From: Ga0077527 sp038106575
GTDB taxonomy: Bacteria > Pseudomonadota > Gammaproteobacteria > Burkholderiales > SG8-41
Length of the DNA stretch: 64,000 nucleotides
NCBI GenBank assembly: GCA_038106575.1
Contig: JAYOED010000004.1
Coordinates: 1-64,000 of the forward strand
Reading direction: 5' to 3'
Part shown: piece after piece, positions 17,686 through 25,681 of the stretch
Numbering within the stretch: position 1 is the stretch's first letter
Layout: every line of letters begins with the position of its first letter
Translations under genes and position numbers: made by a program
Notes under the pieces: model-generated
Databases searched by the model: none
What the model was told of the DNA's origin: nothing
What the model saw: only the letters and a program-made list of their open reading frames with translations

Positions 17686-17860
17686 GGCCTGACCGACGCC
17701 GCGGCGCTGGAAAGCGGGTTTCACGGCAAGCAGTGACAGATGAGCCTTGGTCTCGTCGAATTCGGCAATTGCGAATCCGGTGAGCGCATTGCGAGCTTCG
17801 GCGACCAGCGCGCAGGTTTCCCTGGAGCGCCGGTGAATTGCGGTTCCCTGGCATACAATC
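17686..17860 (-). pseudogene. GNAT acetyltransferase fragment joined to the dehalogenase remnant
   Basis: The minus-strand frame reads IHRRSRETCALVAEARN, LTGFAIAEFDETKAHLSLLA, VKPAFQRRGVGQ. The last part is the acetyl-CoA-binding QRRGVG turn of RimI-type N-acetyltransferases. Both ends of the gene are missing, and the sequence passes straight into the dehalogenase remnant in a different frame, as expected if one deletion removed the 3' end of one gene and the 5' half of the next. Family assignment is by motif only. Confidence 0.7.
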
Positions 17861-18418
17861 TCAACCTTGTTTTGGAATGAATTTCAATGCTACACCGTTG
17901 TTGCACCAGCGCTGCCGGGTCGGCAGCGGTCCGTCTTCGAAGACATGGCCGTGGTGGCCACCGCAGCGTGCGCAATGATATTCGGTGCGCGGCAGGATCA
18001 GTTTGTAGTCAGTCTTGGTGGCAAAGGCGCCGGGTATGGTGGTGAAAAAACTCGGCCAGCCGGTTCCGGATTCGTATTTCATCTCGGAAGTGAAGACCGG
18101 AAGATCGCAGCCGGCGCAGACAAATACCCCTGGGCGCTTTTCGCTATTCAGGTGGCTGCTGCCGGGGCGTTCGGTGCCTTCATTGCGCAGCACGATGTAT
18201 TGCGCCGCATTTAGGCGCTTGCGCCATTCATCATCCGCCAGTTTTAGCGGTTGAGCAGCAGAGGGCGCCTTGAAGTTCGTGGCTAGCAGTGACCGCCAGT
18301 TTTTCTGCAGTGCCTCGATGTCCGTCATCGAACTGACCGGGGTGGCCAGTGCCATCCGTGCCAGCGTTGATCCCAGCGCCGTCAGCGCCAGACCTTGCAG
18401 AAATCCGCGTCGCTTCAT
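17861..18418 (-). CDS. msrB: Peptide-methionine (R)-S-oxide reductase, Tat-exported
   Basis: MsrB reduces the R form of methionine sulfoxide in proteins. The 185-residue precursor begins MKRRGFLQGLALTALG, a twin-arginine signal, so this copy probably acts in the periplasm. Zinc-binding pairs CAGCD and CARCGGHHGHVFEDGP and the catalytic Cys in RWCNNGVALKF are present. I preferred ATG 18418 over 18442 because a GGAG site lies nine bases upstream and the twin-arginine motif is then close to the N-terminus. The gene is followed by the acetyltransferase and dehalogenase remnants. Confidence 0.94.
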   Translation of the reverse strand: MKRRGFLQGLALTALGSTLARMALATPVSSMTDIEALQKNWRSLLATNFKAPSAAQPLKLADDEWRKRLNAAQYIVLRNEGTERPGSSHLNSEKRPGVFVCAGCDLPVFTSEMKYESGTGWPSFFTTIPGAFATKTDYKLILPRTEYHCARCGGHHGHVFEDGPLPTRQRWCNNGVALKFIPKQG

Positions 18419-18585
18419 GTCCGTGCTCTCCTTTGTAGCCATCTGACCTAGGGTCGAGCTGAAAATTCCTCAATCACGACTGCTGATTGTGACATGGCCA
18501 CAGTCGGGGTATCCGCAAAATCCTTACTCCTGGGGACGGCTGGCAGGGCGGATGCGATAATCCTGCGTCCCCAAGCGAGCGGAAC

Positions 18586-19575
18586 ATGAAAGCTATACAG
18601 ATCCATCAGTACGGCGGTCCGGAAGTCCTGCGCCATGTCGATATTCCGGTGCCGGCCGCGGCTCCAGGTACCTTGCTGGTTCGGATGCACCACGCCGGCA
18701 TCAACTTCATGGACATTCACACCCGGCAGGGCAAGTACGCAAAGTCGCAAACTTATCCGGTGCGGCTGCCATGCACGCTGGGCATGGAGGGTGCTGGCGT
18801 TGTTGAGGCGTTGGGCGAAGGCGTGAACACGCACCGCATTGGTGATCGCGTGGCGTGGTGCATCGTCTGGGGTAGCTATGCCGAATACGCGGTGGTGCCG
18901 GCGTGGCGGGCGGCAAAGGTGCCGGTTGCGGTGCCGCTCGATCTCGCCGCAGTTTCCGTTTTCCAGAGCCTTACCGCGCACTATCTGGTGCACGACGTCG
19001 GCCGGCTCGGCCCGGGCAAGACCTGCCTAGTGCATGCTGCCTCCGGTCGTATCGGCCAGATCATGATCCAGCTCGCGAAACGCACCGGCGCGTGCGTGCT
19101 GGCGACCACCAGTTCCGCGGACAAGATAGAACTGGCTCGCAAACGCGGCGCCGACGCGGTGTTCCTCTATGAAGGCGGTCGTTTTGCCGATGCTGCACGC
19201 GAAGCCACCGGCGGGCACGGCGTCGATGTGGTCTTCGATGCGCTGGGCAAGAGCACGCTGCGCGACAGTTTTCGTGCGACGCGAAAACGCGGATTGATCG
19301 TCAACTACGGCAGTACCGCTGGATCAGTGAGCGATCTCGATCCGCTGGAACTGGGCGAGGCCGGTTCGCTGTTTCTGACACGCCCACGCCTCGCAGATCA
19401 CCTGCGCGATGCTGGGGAAATCAACCGCCGCGCCGATGCTGTTTTTGGCGCGCTGCAGGACGGCTCACTGGTAATCGATATCGCGGGGCGTTATACCCTC
19501 GAAAACGTCGAGATCGCACATGATGCCTACGAGCAGCGCAAAATGTCGGGTAAGGCCGTGCTAGATATCCGCTAA
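18586..19575 (+). CDS. NADPH:quinone oxidoreductase family protein
   Basis: The 329-residue protein is a zinc-free medium-chain reductase of the quinone oxidoreductase group. It has the N-terminal catalytic fold with LGMEGAGVVEALGEGV near 65, and a Rossmann domain with HAASGRIGQIMIQLAK near 148. The usual AAGGVG turn is here AASGRIG, a mild change that may affect coenzyme binding. It probably reduces quinones or similar carbonyl compounds with NADPH. It is divergent from msrB and convergent with the next gene. Confidence 0.88.
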   Translation: MKAIQIHQYGGPEVLRHVDIPVPAAAPGTLLVRMHHAGINFMDIHTRQGKYAKSQTYPVRLPCTLGMEGAGVVEALGEGVNTHRIGDRVAWCIVWGSYAEYAVVPAWRAAKVPVAVPLDLAAVSVFQSLTAHYLVHDVGRLGPGKTCLVHAASGRIGQIMIQLAKRTGACVLATTSSADKIELARKRGADAVFLYEGGRFADAAREATGGHGVDVVFDALGKSTLRDSFRATRKRGLIVNYGSTAGSVSDLDPLELGEAGSLFLTRPRLADHLRDAGEINRRADAVFGALQDGSLVIDIAGRYTLENVEIAHDAYEQRKMSGKAVLDIR

Positions 19576-19587
19576 AACGCCCGGCGC

Positions 19588-20463
19588 TTAGGCATCCGCC
19601 CAGTAAAGCCGTGCCGGATTGTCGACGAGGATTTTTTTGCGTAACGCTTCGTCGTCGCAATAGAGCGCGAACAGGTCGACCAGTTCACCCTCGTCGGGCA
19701 TATCGTTGGGTACATTGGGATGTGGCCAGTCGGTGCCCCAGATCACCTGATCAGGCGCAGCTTCAATGATCGCTCGTGCAATCGGCACCGCGTCATGGAA
19801 AGGCCGCTTGCCGCTGGCCGAGACCCGTTCACCGCCGGAAATCTTCACGCAGGCGCGTTCATTCTTCAGCAGCTCCAGCAGGTTGCGCAGCGGCGCCTGA
19901 TCCAAACCGCCGGATGATTTGATGCGCCCCATGTGGTCGATGATGAAGCGTACAGGCAACGCATTAAGCATGTCACGGTATTCTGCGAGGTCCAGCGCGT
20001 CGAAGTGCAGCTCGATATGCCAGCCGATATCCTTCACTCGCTCAACAATACGGCGGAAATAGTGCGGATCAGGTGCACCGCCGAGGTGACGCACGAAGTT
20101 GAAGCGAGCTGCGCGTACGCCGCCGGCATGCAGGCCTTCAAGTTCTGCATTACTGATGTCCTTGGCGAGCAATGCGACGCCGCGATACGAGCCGTTGCTG
20201 TGTGCGATGGCATCAAGCATGGCGCTGTTGTCAGTGCCGTGCGGCGTGGCCTGCACGATCACCGCGCGTGATAGTCCGAGGTGAGCGTGCAATTTTGCCA
20301 AGCGTTCGCGTGGAGCAGGTTCGCTTGGCGTGTATGGACGCTTTTCGGCGTAGGGAAATTGTTCCTGAGGGCCGAAGACATGACAGTGCGCGTCGCAGGC
20401 CCTGGGTGGCGGCACATACACTGGTTTCGTGGGATGGGCGACAGGAGGGCTGATGATGTTCAT
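19588..20463 (-). CDS. Amidohydrolase of the LigI (2-pyrone-4,6-dicarboxylate lactonase) group
   Basis: The 291-residue protein belongs to the metal-dependent amidohydrolase_2 family. CDAHCHVFG near residue 23 supplies the first metal ligands, VQATPHGTDN follows near 71, and GTDWPHPNVP near 245 carries the catalytic Asp. The pattern is closest to 2-pyrone-4,6-dicarboxylate lactonases of lignin-aromatic breakdown, but no other lig genes are adjacent, so the true substrate is unknown. It stands alone between convergent neighbours. Confidence 0.85.
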   Translation of the reverse strand: MNIISPPVAHPTKPVYVPPPRACDAHCHVFGPQEQFPYAEKRPYTPSEPAPRERLAKLHAHLGLSRAVIVQATPHGTDNSAMLDAIAHSNGSYRGVALLAKDISNAELEGLHAGGVRAARFNFVRHLGGAPDPHYFRRIVERVKDIGWHIELHFDALDLAEYRDMLNALPVRFIIDHMGRIKSSGGLDQAPLRNLLELLKNERACVKISGGERVSASGKRPFHDAVPIARAIIEAAPDQVIWGTDWPHPNVPNDMPDEGELVDLFALYCDDEALRKKILVDNPARLYWADA

Positions 20464-20489
20464 AGTTTGAAAAAGCTCAAAATCAAATT

Positions 20490-21398
20490 CTATGTGATAG
20501 CGGGCGAGGCAGGGCTTTCCAGGCAGATCCGCCCGAGCGCTCCGCTGCGGTAATCGTTGAGTAGCGCGATTGCTGCCTTGTCGAAGTCGTAGCCCCCGCC
20601 CTTGATCTTGAAGCTGCGTTTCGCGGCGATAGCTTCGATCACCGCGACGCCGTCTAGTGTGCCCCCATTGACCGGCGTGCCGTAGCGCGTCGCCAGCAGT
20701 TTCGTGTAGCGCTTTAACAACAGTTCGGCGAGAAATATCGCCACTTCCGATTCAATGTAGGCATTGATGCCGATGCTGTGGCTGGCGGCGAGCATCAGTC
20801 CGTCGCCGGGTCGTTCGATCTTCGGCCACATCAGTCCCGGCGTATCGGTGAGGCTGACGGTAGGTGAGAGTTCGTAACGCGCCAGCGCTTTAGTGATCGC
20901 CGGTTCATTGCCGACCTTGGCCTTGCGCTGTTTCAGCAGCGCATTGATCAGAGTGGATTTGCCGACATTGGGCACACCCATCACAAGCAGGCGCAGGGGT
21001 TTAGTGGCGTCGTTGCGGTGAGGCGCCAGTTTTTTGGCGGCAGTAACGATTTTTGCGGCATCGCCGGGCTTTTTCGCTGACAATGAGATTCCGTGTACGC
21101 CATTCTGTGCGTTGAAATGGGCCAGCCATTGTGGAGTGACTGAGGGATCTGCGGCATCCGCCTTATTTAATACTTTCAGGCACTGGCGCTGGCGCGAATT
21201 GCGCAGCGACTCCACCAGCGGATTGCTGCTCGCCATTGGACAGCGTGCATCGACGATCTCGATTACCACGTCGTGATCCTTTATCGCCTTTTTGATGTTC
21301 TCGACGGCGATGGCCATGTGGCCGGGGAACCAGTTGATCGATATAGGTTGAGAGTCTGACAAAGCGATGGGCGGGGCTGACTGGGGAGTAGTCCGCAT
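20490..21398 (-). CDS. ylqF: Ribosome biogenesis GTPase, YlqF/RbgA family
   Basis: This circularly permuted GTPase assists late assembly of the large ribosomal subunit. In the permuted order the protein shows the NKAD base-recognition motif first, then the P-loop GVPNVGKSTLIN, then DTPGLMWPK. INWFPGHMA near the N-terminus is the family signature. The ATG at 21398 is preferred because a GGGG site precedes it; 21419 is an in-frame alternative. Length of about 302 residues fits. It is divergent from the collapsed transporter gene at 21480. Confidence 0.92.
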   Translation of the reverse strand: MRTTPQSAPPIALSDSQPISINWFPGHMAIAVENIKKAIKDHDVVIEIVDARCPMASSNPLVESLRNSRQRQCLKVLNKADAADPSVTPQWLAHFNAQNGVHGISLSAKKPGDAAKIVTAAKKLAPHRNDATKPLRLLVMGVPNVGKSTLINALLKQRKAKVGNEPAITKALARYELSPTVSLTDTPGLMWPKIERPGDGLMLAASHSIGINAYIESEVAIFLAELLLKRYTKLLATRYGTPVNGGTLDGVAVIEAIAAKRSFKIKGGGYDFDKAAIALLNDYRSGALGRICLESPASPAIT

Positions 21399-21479
21399 TT
21401 TACCCCGCAGTGAATACATAACAAATTGTTTTTATTGAAATAATTGATTACTTGCCAGATCGGTTATATTCCGGTGTCC

Positions 21480-21803
21480 ATGAATCAGGCCGCCGCGCTC
21501 CGCATCGCTTTCGCCGGCATGGTCGCGCTGGGCGTGGCCGTGGGCATCGGCCGATTCGCATTCACGCCGCTGCTGCCATTGATGCAGGTTGACGCCGGGC
21601 TATGCGTTGCTGCCGGAGCCCACGTCGTGCAACTCAATGCTGCGATGACCGCAGCATTTGCGCTGGGCCAGATACTTGGCCCTTTGACCGCCAGCCTGAT
21701 GTTGGAGGCCAGCTGGAGATTTACCAGCGGCCTGGTGCTGGCTTCCGCGCTTCTGGTAATTTCCGGAGTCATGCTGTGGCGCAGTCCCCGGGCCAAACGA
21801 TGA
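21480..21803 (+). pseudogene. Collapsed YbfB/YjiJ-type MFS transporter (first and last helices only)
   Basis: The intact 107-residue frame begins with the first helix of YbfB/YjiJ-type transporters (VALGVAVGIGRFAFTPLLPL) and then, after a short junction near residue 41, continues with FALGQILGPLTASLMLE and a final helix plus basic tail. This looks like the last two helices of the same family, so some 280 internal residues appear lost by an in-frame deletion. The stop overlaps the next start by four bases. It may be a relic or a small membrane protein; no function is assigned. Confidence 0.72.
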
Positions 21804-22654
21804 TGAAACCAGCAACCAAGAGCATGCTGCTGATGTCGATCGGCATCGGATTGATCACTGCAAACGATGCGGCCACCAAGTATTTGGTTCTGTCCCATCC
21901 CATCGGACAGGTTATGTGCCTGCGCCAGGCGGCGACATTGCTGGTGATCATTCCCTATCTGCTTTATTTCAATCGCTGGAATATGCTGCGGGTGGTCAAC
22001 TGGCGTGGACAGCTCGGCCGGGGTGCAATGTTCCTCTTCGGATCGGTGTTCATCGTTTTGGGACTGGGGGCGCTGCCGCTGGCAACCGCGGTGACCATGC
22101 TGTTCCTCAGTCCGATCATCTTGGTGGCGTTGTCGGCGCCGCTGCTTAGCGAACGCGTCGGAGCGCATCGCTGGGTCGCGGTATTGGGCGGTTTTGCCGG
22201 TGTTTTGATCATTATGCGCCCTGGCGGCAGCGCATTCGAATGGGCGCTGCTGCTGCCGCTGGCGGGCGCGTTCATCAACGCGCTGCGCGACCTGCTGACG
22301 CGGCGGTTGTCACGCACCGAAACCTCCCTGTCGATCCTGTTTTGGTCGAATATGGTGCTGATGGCTGGAAGTGCGTTGACGGCGCCGTTCGGCTGGGTAT
22401 CCGTCAGTGCTGCAGGCACGGTCTGGTTCATCGCAGCCGGCGCATTCAACATCGGCGCTCATTTTTTTATTATCGAGGCGCTGCGGGTCGGCGAGGCTTC
22501 GGTCGCGGCTCCGATCCGATATACCGCTTTGTTGTGGGCCGCACTGTTCGGTTATCTGATCTGGGGCGAACTGCCCGGCATCTGGCTGTGGGCCGGTGCT
22601 GCGGTCATAGTCGCTAGCAGCCTGTACATGATCCGCATGGAAGGGCGAACCTGA
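21800..22654 (+). CDS. DMT-superfamily (EamA) transporter
   Basis: The 284-residue inner-membrane protein has ten hydrophobic helices in two EamA repeats, for example FLFGSVFIVLGLGALPLAT in the first half and WFIAAGAFNIGAHFFIIEA in the second. Members move small metabolites; the substrate cannot be read from sequence. Its ATG overlaps the TGA of the collapsed MFS gene, so translation is probably coupled. The bdhA-type gene follows after 71 bases. Confidence 0.88.
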   Translation: MMKPATKSMLLMSIGIGLITANDAATKYLVLSHPIGQVMCLRQAATLLVIIPYLLYFNRWNMLRVVNWRGQLGRGAMFLFGSVFIVLGLGALPLATAVTMLFLSPIILVALSAPLLSERVGAHRWVAVLGGFAGVLIIMRPGGSAFEWALLLPLAGAFINALRDLLTRRLSRTETSLSILFWSNMVLMAGSALTAPFGWVSVSAAGTVWFIAAGAFNIGAHFFIIEALRVGEASVAAPIRYTALLWAALFGYLIWGELPGIWLWAGAAVIVASSLYMIRMEGRT

Positions 22655-22725
22655 ACGCATCAGTCGGGCACTGGCCTGGATTTTGCGTCGTGATTGGAAA
22701 GATTTGACGGGCTTGGAGAAAAATC

Positions 22726-23508
22726 ATGCTGAAGGGTAAATGCGCCGTCGTTACCGGCTCTACCAGCGGTATCGGGCTGGGAGTCGCCACGGCACTGGCT
22801 GCGCGAGGCGTCAATATCATGATAAATGGCCTGGGAGAGGCTGCGGAAATTGAAGCTTTGCGCGTCGGCATGGCGCGGGATCATGGCGTCAAGGTGGGCT
22901 ACGACGGGGCCGATATGACCAAGCCTGCCGAGATCGGTGCCATGATGGCGAAAGCGGAGCAGATGTTCGGTGCGGTGGACATACTCGTCAACAATGCAGG
23001 CATCCAGTTCGTTTCCCCTATCGAGGAATTTCCCCCGGAAAAATGGGATGCGATTATTGCCATCAACCTTGTGGCGCTGTTTCATACCATCCGCCACGCC
23101 TTACCCGGCATGAAACGGCGCATGTGGGGGCGCATCATCAATATCGCATCAGCTCACGCTCTGGTGGCTTCACCTTTCAAGTCGGCCTATGTGGCGGCCA
23201 AGCATGGTGTTGCCGGGCTGACCAAGACCGTGGCGCTGGAAACCGCAACCTTTGGCATTACCGTCAACGCGATCTGTCCGGCATACGTGCTGACGCCGCT
23301 TGTTGAGAAGCAGATTCCGGACACCGCCAGGGCGCGCAGGATTACTGAAGCACAGGTGATGAGCGATGTGCTGCTTGCCGCGCAGCCAACTAAACAGTTT
23401 GTGACCATTGAGCAGGTCGCCGCTCTGGCCTGTTTTCTGGCCGGCGACGATGCAGCTTCAATTACCGGTAGCCTTCAATCGATCGACGGCGGCTGGACGG
23501 CCCAGTAA
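22726..23508 (+). CDS. bdhA: 3-hydroxybutyrate dehydrogenase-like SDR
   Basis: The 260-residue enzyme is a classical short-chain dehydrogenase with TGSTSGIG at 10-17, NNAG near 89 and the catalytic Tyr/Lys in YVAAK near 155. Segments such as INGLGEAAEIEALR, NAICPAYVLTPLVEKQIP and the SIDGGWTAQ end are typical of D-3-hydroxybutyrate dehydrogenases, which link polyhydroxybutyrate or ketone-body breakdown to acetoacetate. A GGAG site precedes the start. Other poly-3-hydroxybutyrate genes are not in the window. Confidence 0.92.
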   Translation: MLKGKCAVVTGSTSGIGLGVATALAARGVNIMINGLGEAAEIEALRVGMARDHGVKVGYDGADMTKPAEIGAMMAKAEQMFGAVDILVNNAGIQFVSPIEEFPPEKWDAIIAINLVALFHTIRHALPGMKRRMWGRIINIASAHALVASPFKSAYVAAKHGVAGLTKTVALETATFGITVNAICPAYVLTPLVEKQIPDTARARRITEAQVMSDVLLAAQPTKQFVTIEQVAALACFLAGDDAASITGSLQSIDGGWTAQ

Positions 23509-23515
23509 CTAGGTA

Positions 23516-23860
23516 TCAGTGAAGGGTAGTGTTTTCTGTGGCCACGCGCTGCGTCAGGTTGAGTAGCATCACGCGACAGCCGATCATGACGATGCCGCCC
23601 TTGATGCGATTGTCACCGGTGTCGGTGAATTCAAAATCGTAAGCGCGTTGTAATTGCAACCGCCCCGCGGCGTTGCGAGCAGGTTTGATGTGGGTAATAC
23701 CGACGGTGTCGTCGAGAAACAGCACACCTTCGGTGGCGCAGGCTGAATGCGCAGCGTTCACTGCGGCTTCACGCGCCTGCATGCTGTCCCACCAAAACCA
23801 GGCGATTGCACAAAAGCAGGTGAGGAGCAGGATTTCTGTTAATGGGAACATTGCGTCCAT
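23516..23860 (-). CDS. DUF3301 family membrane-anchored protein
   Basis: The 114-residue protein has one N-terminal hydrophobic helix (LTEILLLTCFCAIAWFWWDS, about 7-26) followed by a soluble domain with AREAAVNAAHSAC and RAYDFEFTDTGDNR, matching the DUF3301 pattern. Function is unknown. It is probably anchored in the inner membrane with the domain outside or inside unresolved. ATG at residue 4 is an alternative start. It is convergent with bdhA, eight bases apart. Confidence 0.8.
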   Translation of the reverse strand: MDAMFPLTEILLLTCFCAIAWFWWDSMQAREAAVNAAHSACATEGVLFLDDTVGITHIKPARNAAGRLQLQRAYDFEFTDTGDNRIKGGIVMIGCRVMLLNLTQRVATENTTLH

Positions 23861-23961
23861 AACGTTAACAGAGATGGTTACGGAGAGACATCACCATCTG
23901 GAACTAGAGGGGGGTAGCGCCCGGATTGGGTTAGACTCAATGGCCTTATCCGGGGGGCCGC

Positions 23962-24999
23962 ATGATCGAACTTAAGTCACGCAAGCACACTGTCGAAGAC
24001 CTCGGCAGCGCCATTGAATTCTGTTATGCGAACGGCTGGACCGACGGCCTGCCGGTAATCCCGCCGACCGCCGAGCGCATCGAGGCGATGCTGGTTGCGG
24101 CCAATCTCAAACCGGACCAGCAGTTGTCCTTCATCGAAAACCGCCAGGTTTCTGTGACGGCGGAGAAGGTCGCGATCAATGCGGTGATGGCGGGCTGCAA
24201 GCCCGAATACATGCCGGTGATCGCGGCTACCGTCGAAGCGCTGGCAGATCCGCTCTATGGTTACCATGGTCCGGCAACCAGCACTGGCGGCTCTGCGGTG
24301 TTCATGCTTATCAACGGGCCCATCGCAAAAAAAATCGGGCTTAACAGCGGTGACAACCTGTTCGGACCGGGATGGCGTGCCAACGCCACCATCGGCCGCG
24401 CGATACGACTGGTCATGCGTAACGTGATTGGCACGCTTCCTGGTGAACTCGATCGCAGTAGTCTCGGTCATGCCGGCAAATACACCTATTGCATTGCTGA
24501 AAACGAGGTAGACAGTCCGTGGCCGGCGTTCCATACCACGCGAGGCTTCAAGTCTGAGCAGAATGCAGTAACCATCTTTGCCGCCTACGCGCCTCACCAG
24601 TACTCGAACGGTCTCAGCGCGACACCGGAGGGTGTGCTGGCAACGGCCTGTGCGCAGATGCGGGTCTCCGCCGGTACCAACCGCCAGCCGCAGTATGCAA
24701 TGGTGTTTGCCGGGGAGCACCAGCTGATCATGAAGAACGGCGGCTGGTCGCGCGAAGACGTGCAGAAGTACGTATTCGAAAATACGCAGATGAAACAGGC
24801 CGACCTGCAGCGCGCGAACATCAAGCCCGGACCGGTGACCGAGGAAACTGAAAAAACCCTGCAGCCGCTGGTACACACGCCCCAGGATCTGCTGGTGATT
24901 GCGGCCGGTGGCAGGGCCGGCGTACAGTCGTGCTATATCCCGGGCTGGGGCGGCAAGAACGGTTCGCAGAGCGTGACACGGGAAATCCGGGTTCCATAA
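23962..24999 (+). CDS. Conserved protein of unknown function, partner of the UGSC selenoprotein
   Basis: I do not recognise a named enzyme family in this 345-residue soluble protein. It has no signal peptide or membrane helix. Visible landmarks are GWTDGLPVIPPT at 25-36, a Gly/Ser-rich HGPATSTGGSAVF near 95, LPGELDRSSLGHAGKYTY near 159 and VQSCYIPGWGGK near 321. Cysteines occur at 21, 75, 180 and near 323 but do not form a CxxC pair. It ends 48 bases before the selenoprotein start with a single terminator after the pair, so the two are very likely cotranscribed and functionally linked. Confidence 0.75.
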   Translation: MIELKSRKHTVEDLGSAIEFCYANGWTDGLPVIPPTAERIEAMLVAANLKPDQQLSFIENRQVSVTAEKVAINAVMAGCKPEYMPVIAATVEALADPLYGYHGPATSTGGSAVFMLINGPIAKKIGLNSGDNLFGPGWRANATIGRAIRLVMRNVIGTLPGELDRSSLGHAGKYTYCIAENEVDSPWPAFHTTRGFKSEQNAVTIFAAYAPHQYSNGLSATPEGVLATACAQMRVSAGTNRQPQYAMVFAGEHQLIMKNGGWSREDVQKYVFENTQMKQADLQRANIKPGPVTEETEKTLQPLVHTPQDLLVIAAGGRAGVQSCYIPGWGGKNGSQSVTREIRVP

Positions 25000-25047
25000 A
25001 AATATATTTATAAACAAATACTTATGTAACAACAGAAGGAGAGCGAG

Positions 25048-25581
25048 ATGAGTATCCAGATCTACGATCCCACGACCGAAGTCAGCGGACGGACGATCAA
25101 GTTCGTGCCGCGGCCGAAGTCGTTGAAAGGCCTGCGCGTCGGCCTGGTCGACAACACCAAGCACAACTCCGACCAGATCCTGCTGCGCATCGCCGGCATC
25201 CTCGAAAAAGAGCATGGCGCGAAGGCGCACGTGATCCGCAAGAAGAAAAGCGCGGGGTCGGCGCCCAGCCCGGAAATGATTGCCGAGTACAAGCAGAATT
25301 GTGATGTTGTCGTCGCGGGGGTCGGTGACTGAGGGTCATGCAGCTCGGGCAGTGTGCTCGACAGCATAGTATTTGAGCAGCAAGGGGTTCCGTCGGCGTC
25401 GATTGTGACGCATGTGTTCACGGTGACGGGCAAGGCGATGGCGCGCACCTGGGGCGTGCCGGATCTAAAATTCCTGGTAATGCCGCATCCGATCGCCAAT
25501 CTGACGCCGGAGCAGATGGACCAGCGCGCGGCGGAAATCACGCCGCAGGTGGTGGATCTGTTGCTGAAGGGGCAGCAGTAG
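25048..25581 (+). CDS. UGSC-family selenoprotein with in-frame TGA (Sec95)
   Basis: The frame from ATG 25048 reaches TGA at 25330-25332 and then continues open in the same frame to TAG at 25579-25581, giving 177 residues. The junction reads GVGD-U-GSCSSG, the UGSC motif for which this selenoprotein family is named; Sec95 and Cys98 form a UxxC redox pair. The part after the TGA is clearly protein-like (SIVTHVFTVTGKAMARTWG, MPHPIANLTPEQMD). A strong AAGGAG site lies six bases before the start. A hairpin at 25338-25367 fits a bacterial SECIS. The enzyme activity is unknown; a thiol/selenol redox or reductase role is an inference. The genome must encode SelA, SelB, SelC and SelD for this to work. 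Confidence 0.9.
25338..25367 (+). promoter_or_regulatory. Candidate bacterial SECIS element
   Basis: Directly after the Sec TGA the RNA can fold into a lower stem (25338-25341 with 25364-25367), one mismatch, one pair, a single bulged C at 25344, and a six-pair upper stem (25345-25350 with 25356-25361). The apical loop is AGUGU. The loop starts 18 bases after the TGA and has G among its first two bases, as bacterial SECIS elements do. It lies inside the coding frame. Confidence 0.75.
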
Positions 25582-25606
25582 GCGGACGGTATATCGCAGT
25601 CCGAAC

Positions 25607-25631
25607 AAAAGGGGCCAGATGGCCCCTTTTT
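25607..25631 (+). terminator. Rho-independent terminator after the selenoprotein gene
   Basis: A ten-pair stem (AAAAGGGGCC with GGCCCCTTTT) with the four-base loop AGAT ends in a T-run, 26 bases after the selenoprotein stop. The A-run at the 5' side lets it also terminate the convergent M48 gene. Confidence 0.9.
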
Positions 25632-25681
25632 ATTGTTTTGACGACAGGTCAGCCAGAGAGCGGCCGGTCTCAACCAGTTCG

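Noticed and set aside
23977..25230. A 417-codon antisense ORF over the partner gene and the selenoprotein start
   Set aside because: Composition is that of an antisense shadow, with no motif or ribosome site; the sense genes carry clear protein signatures.
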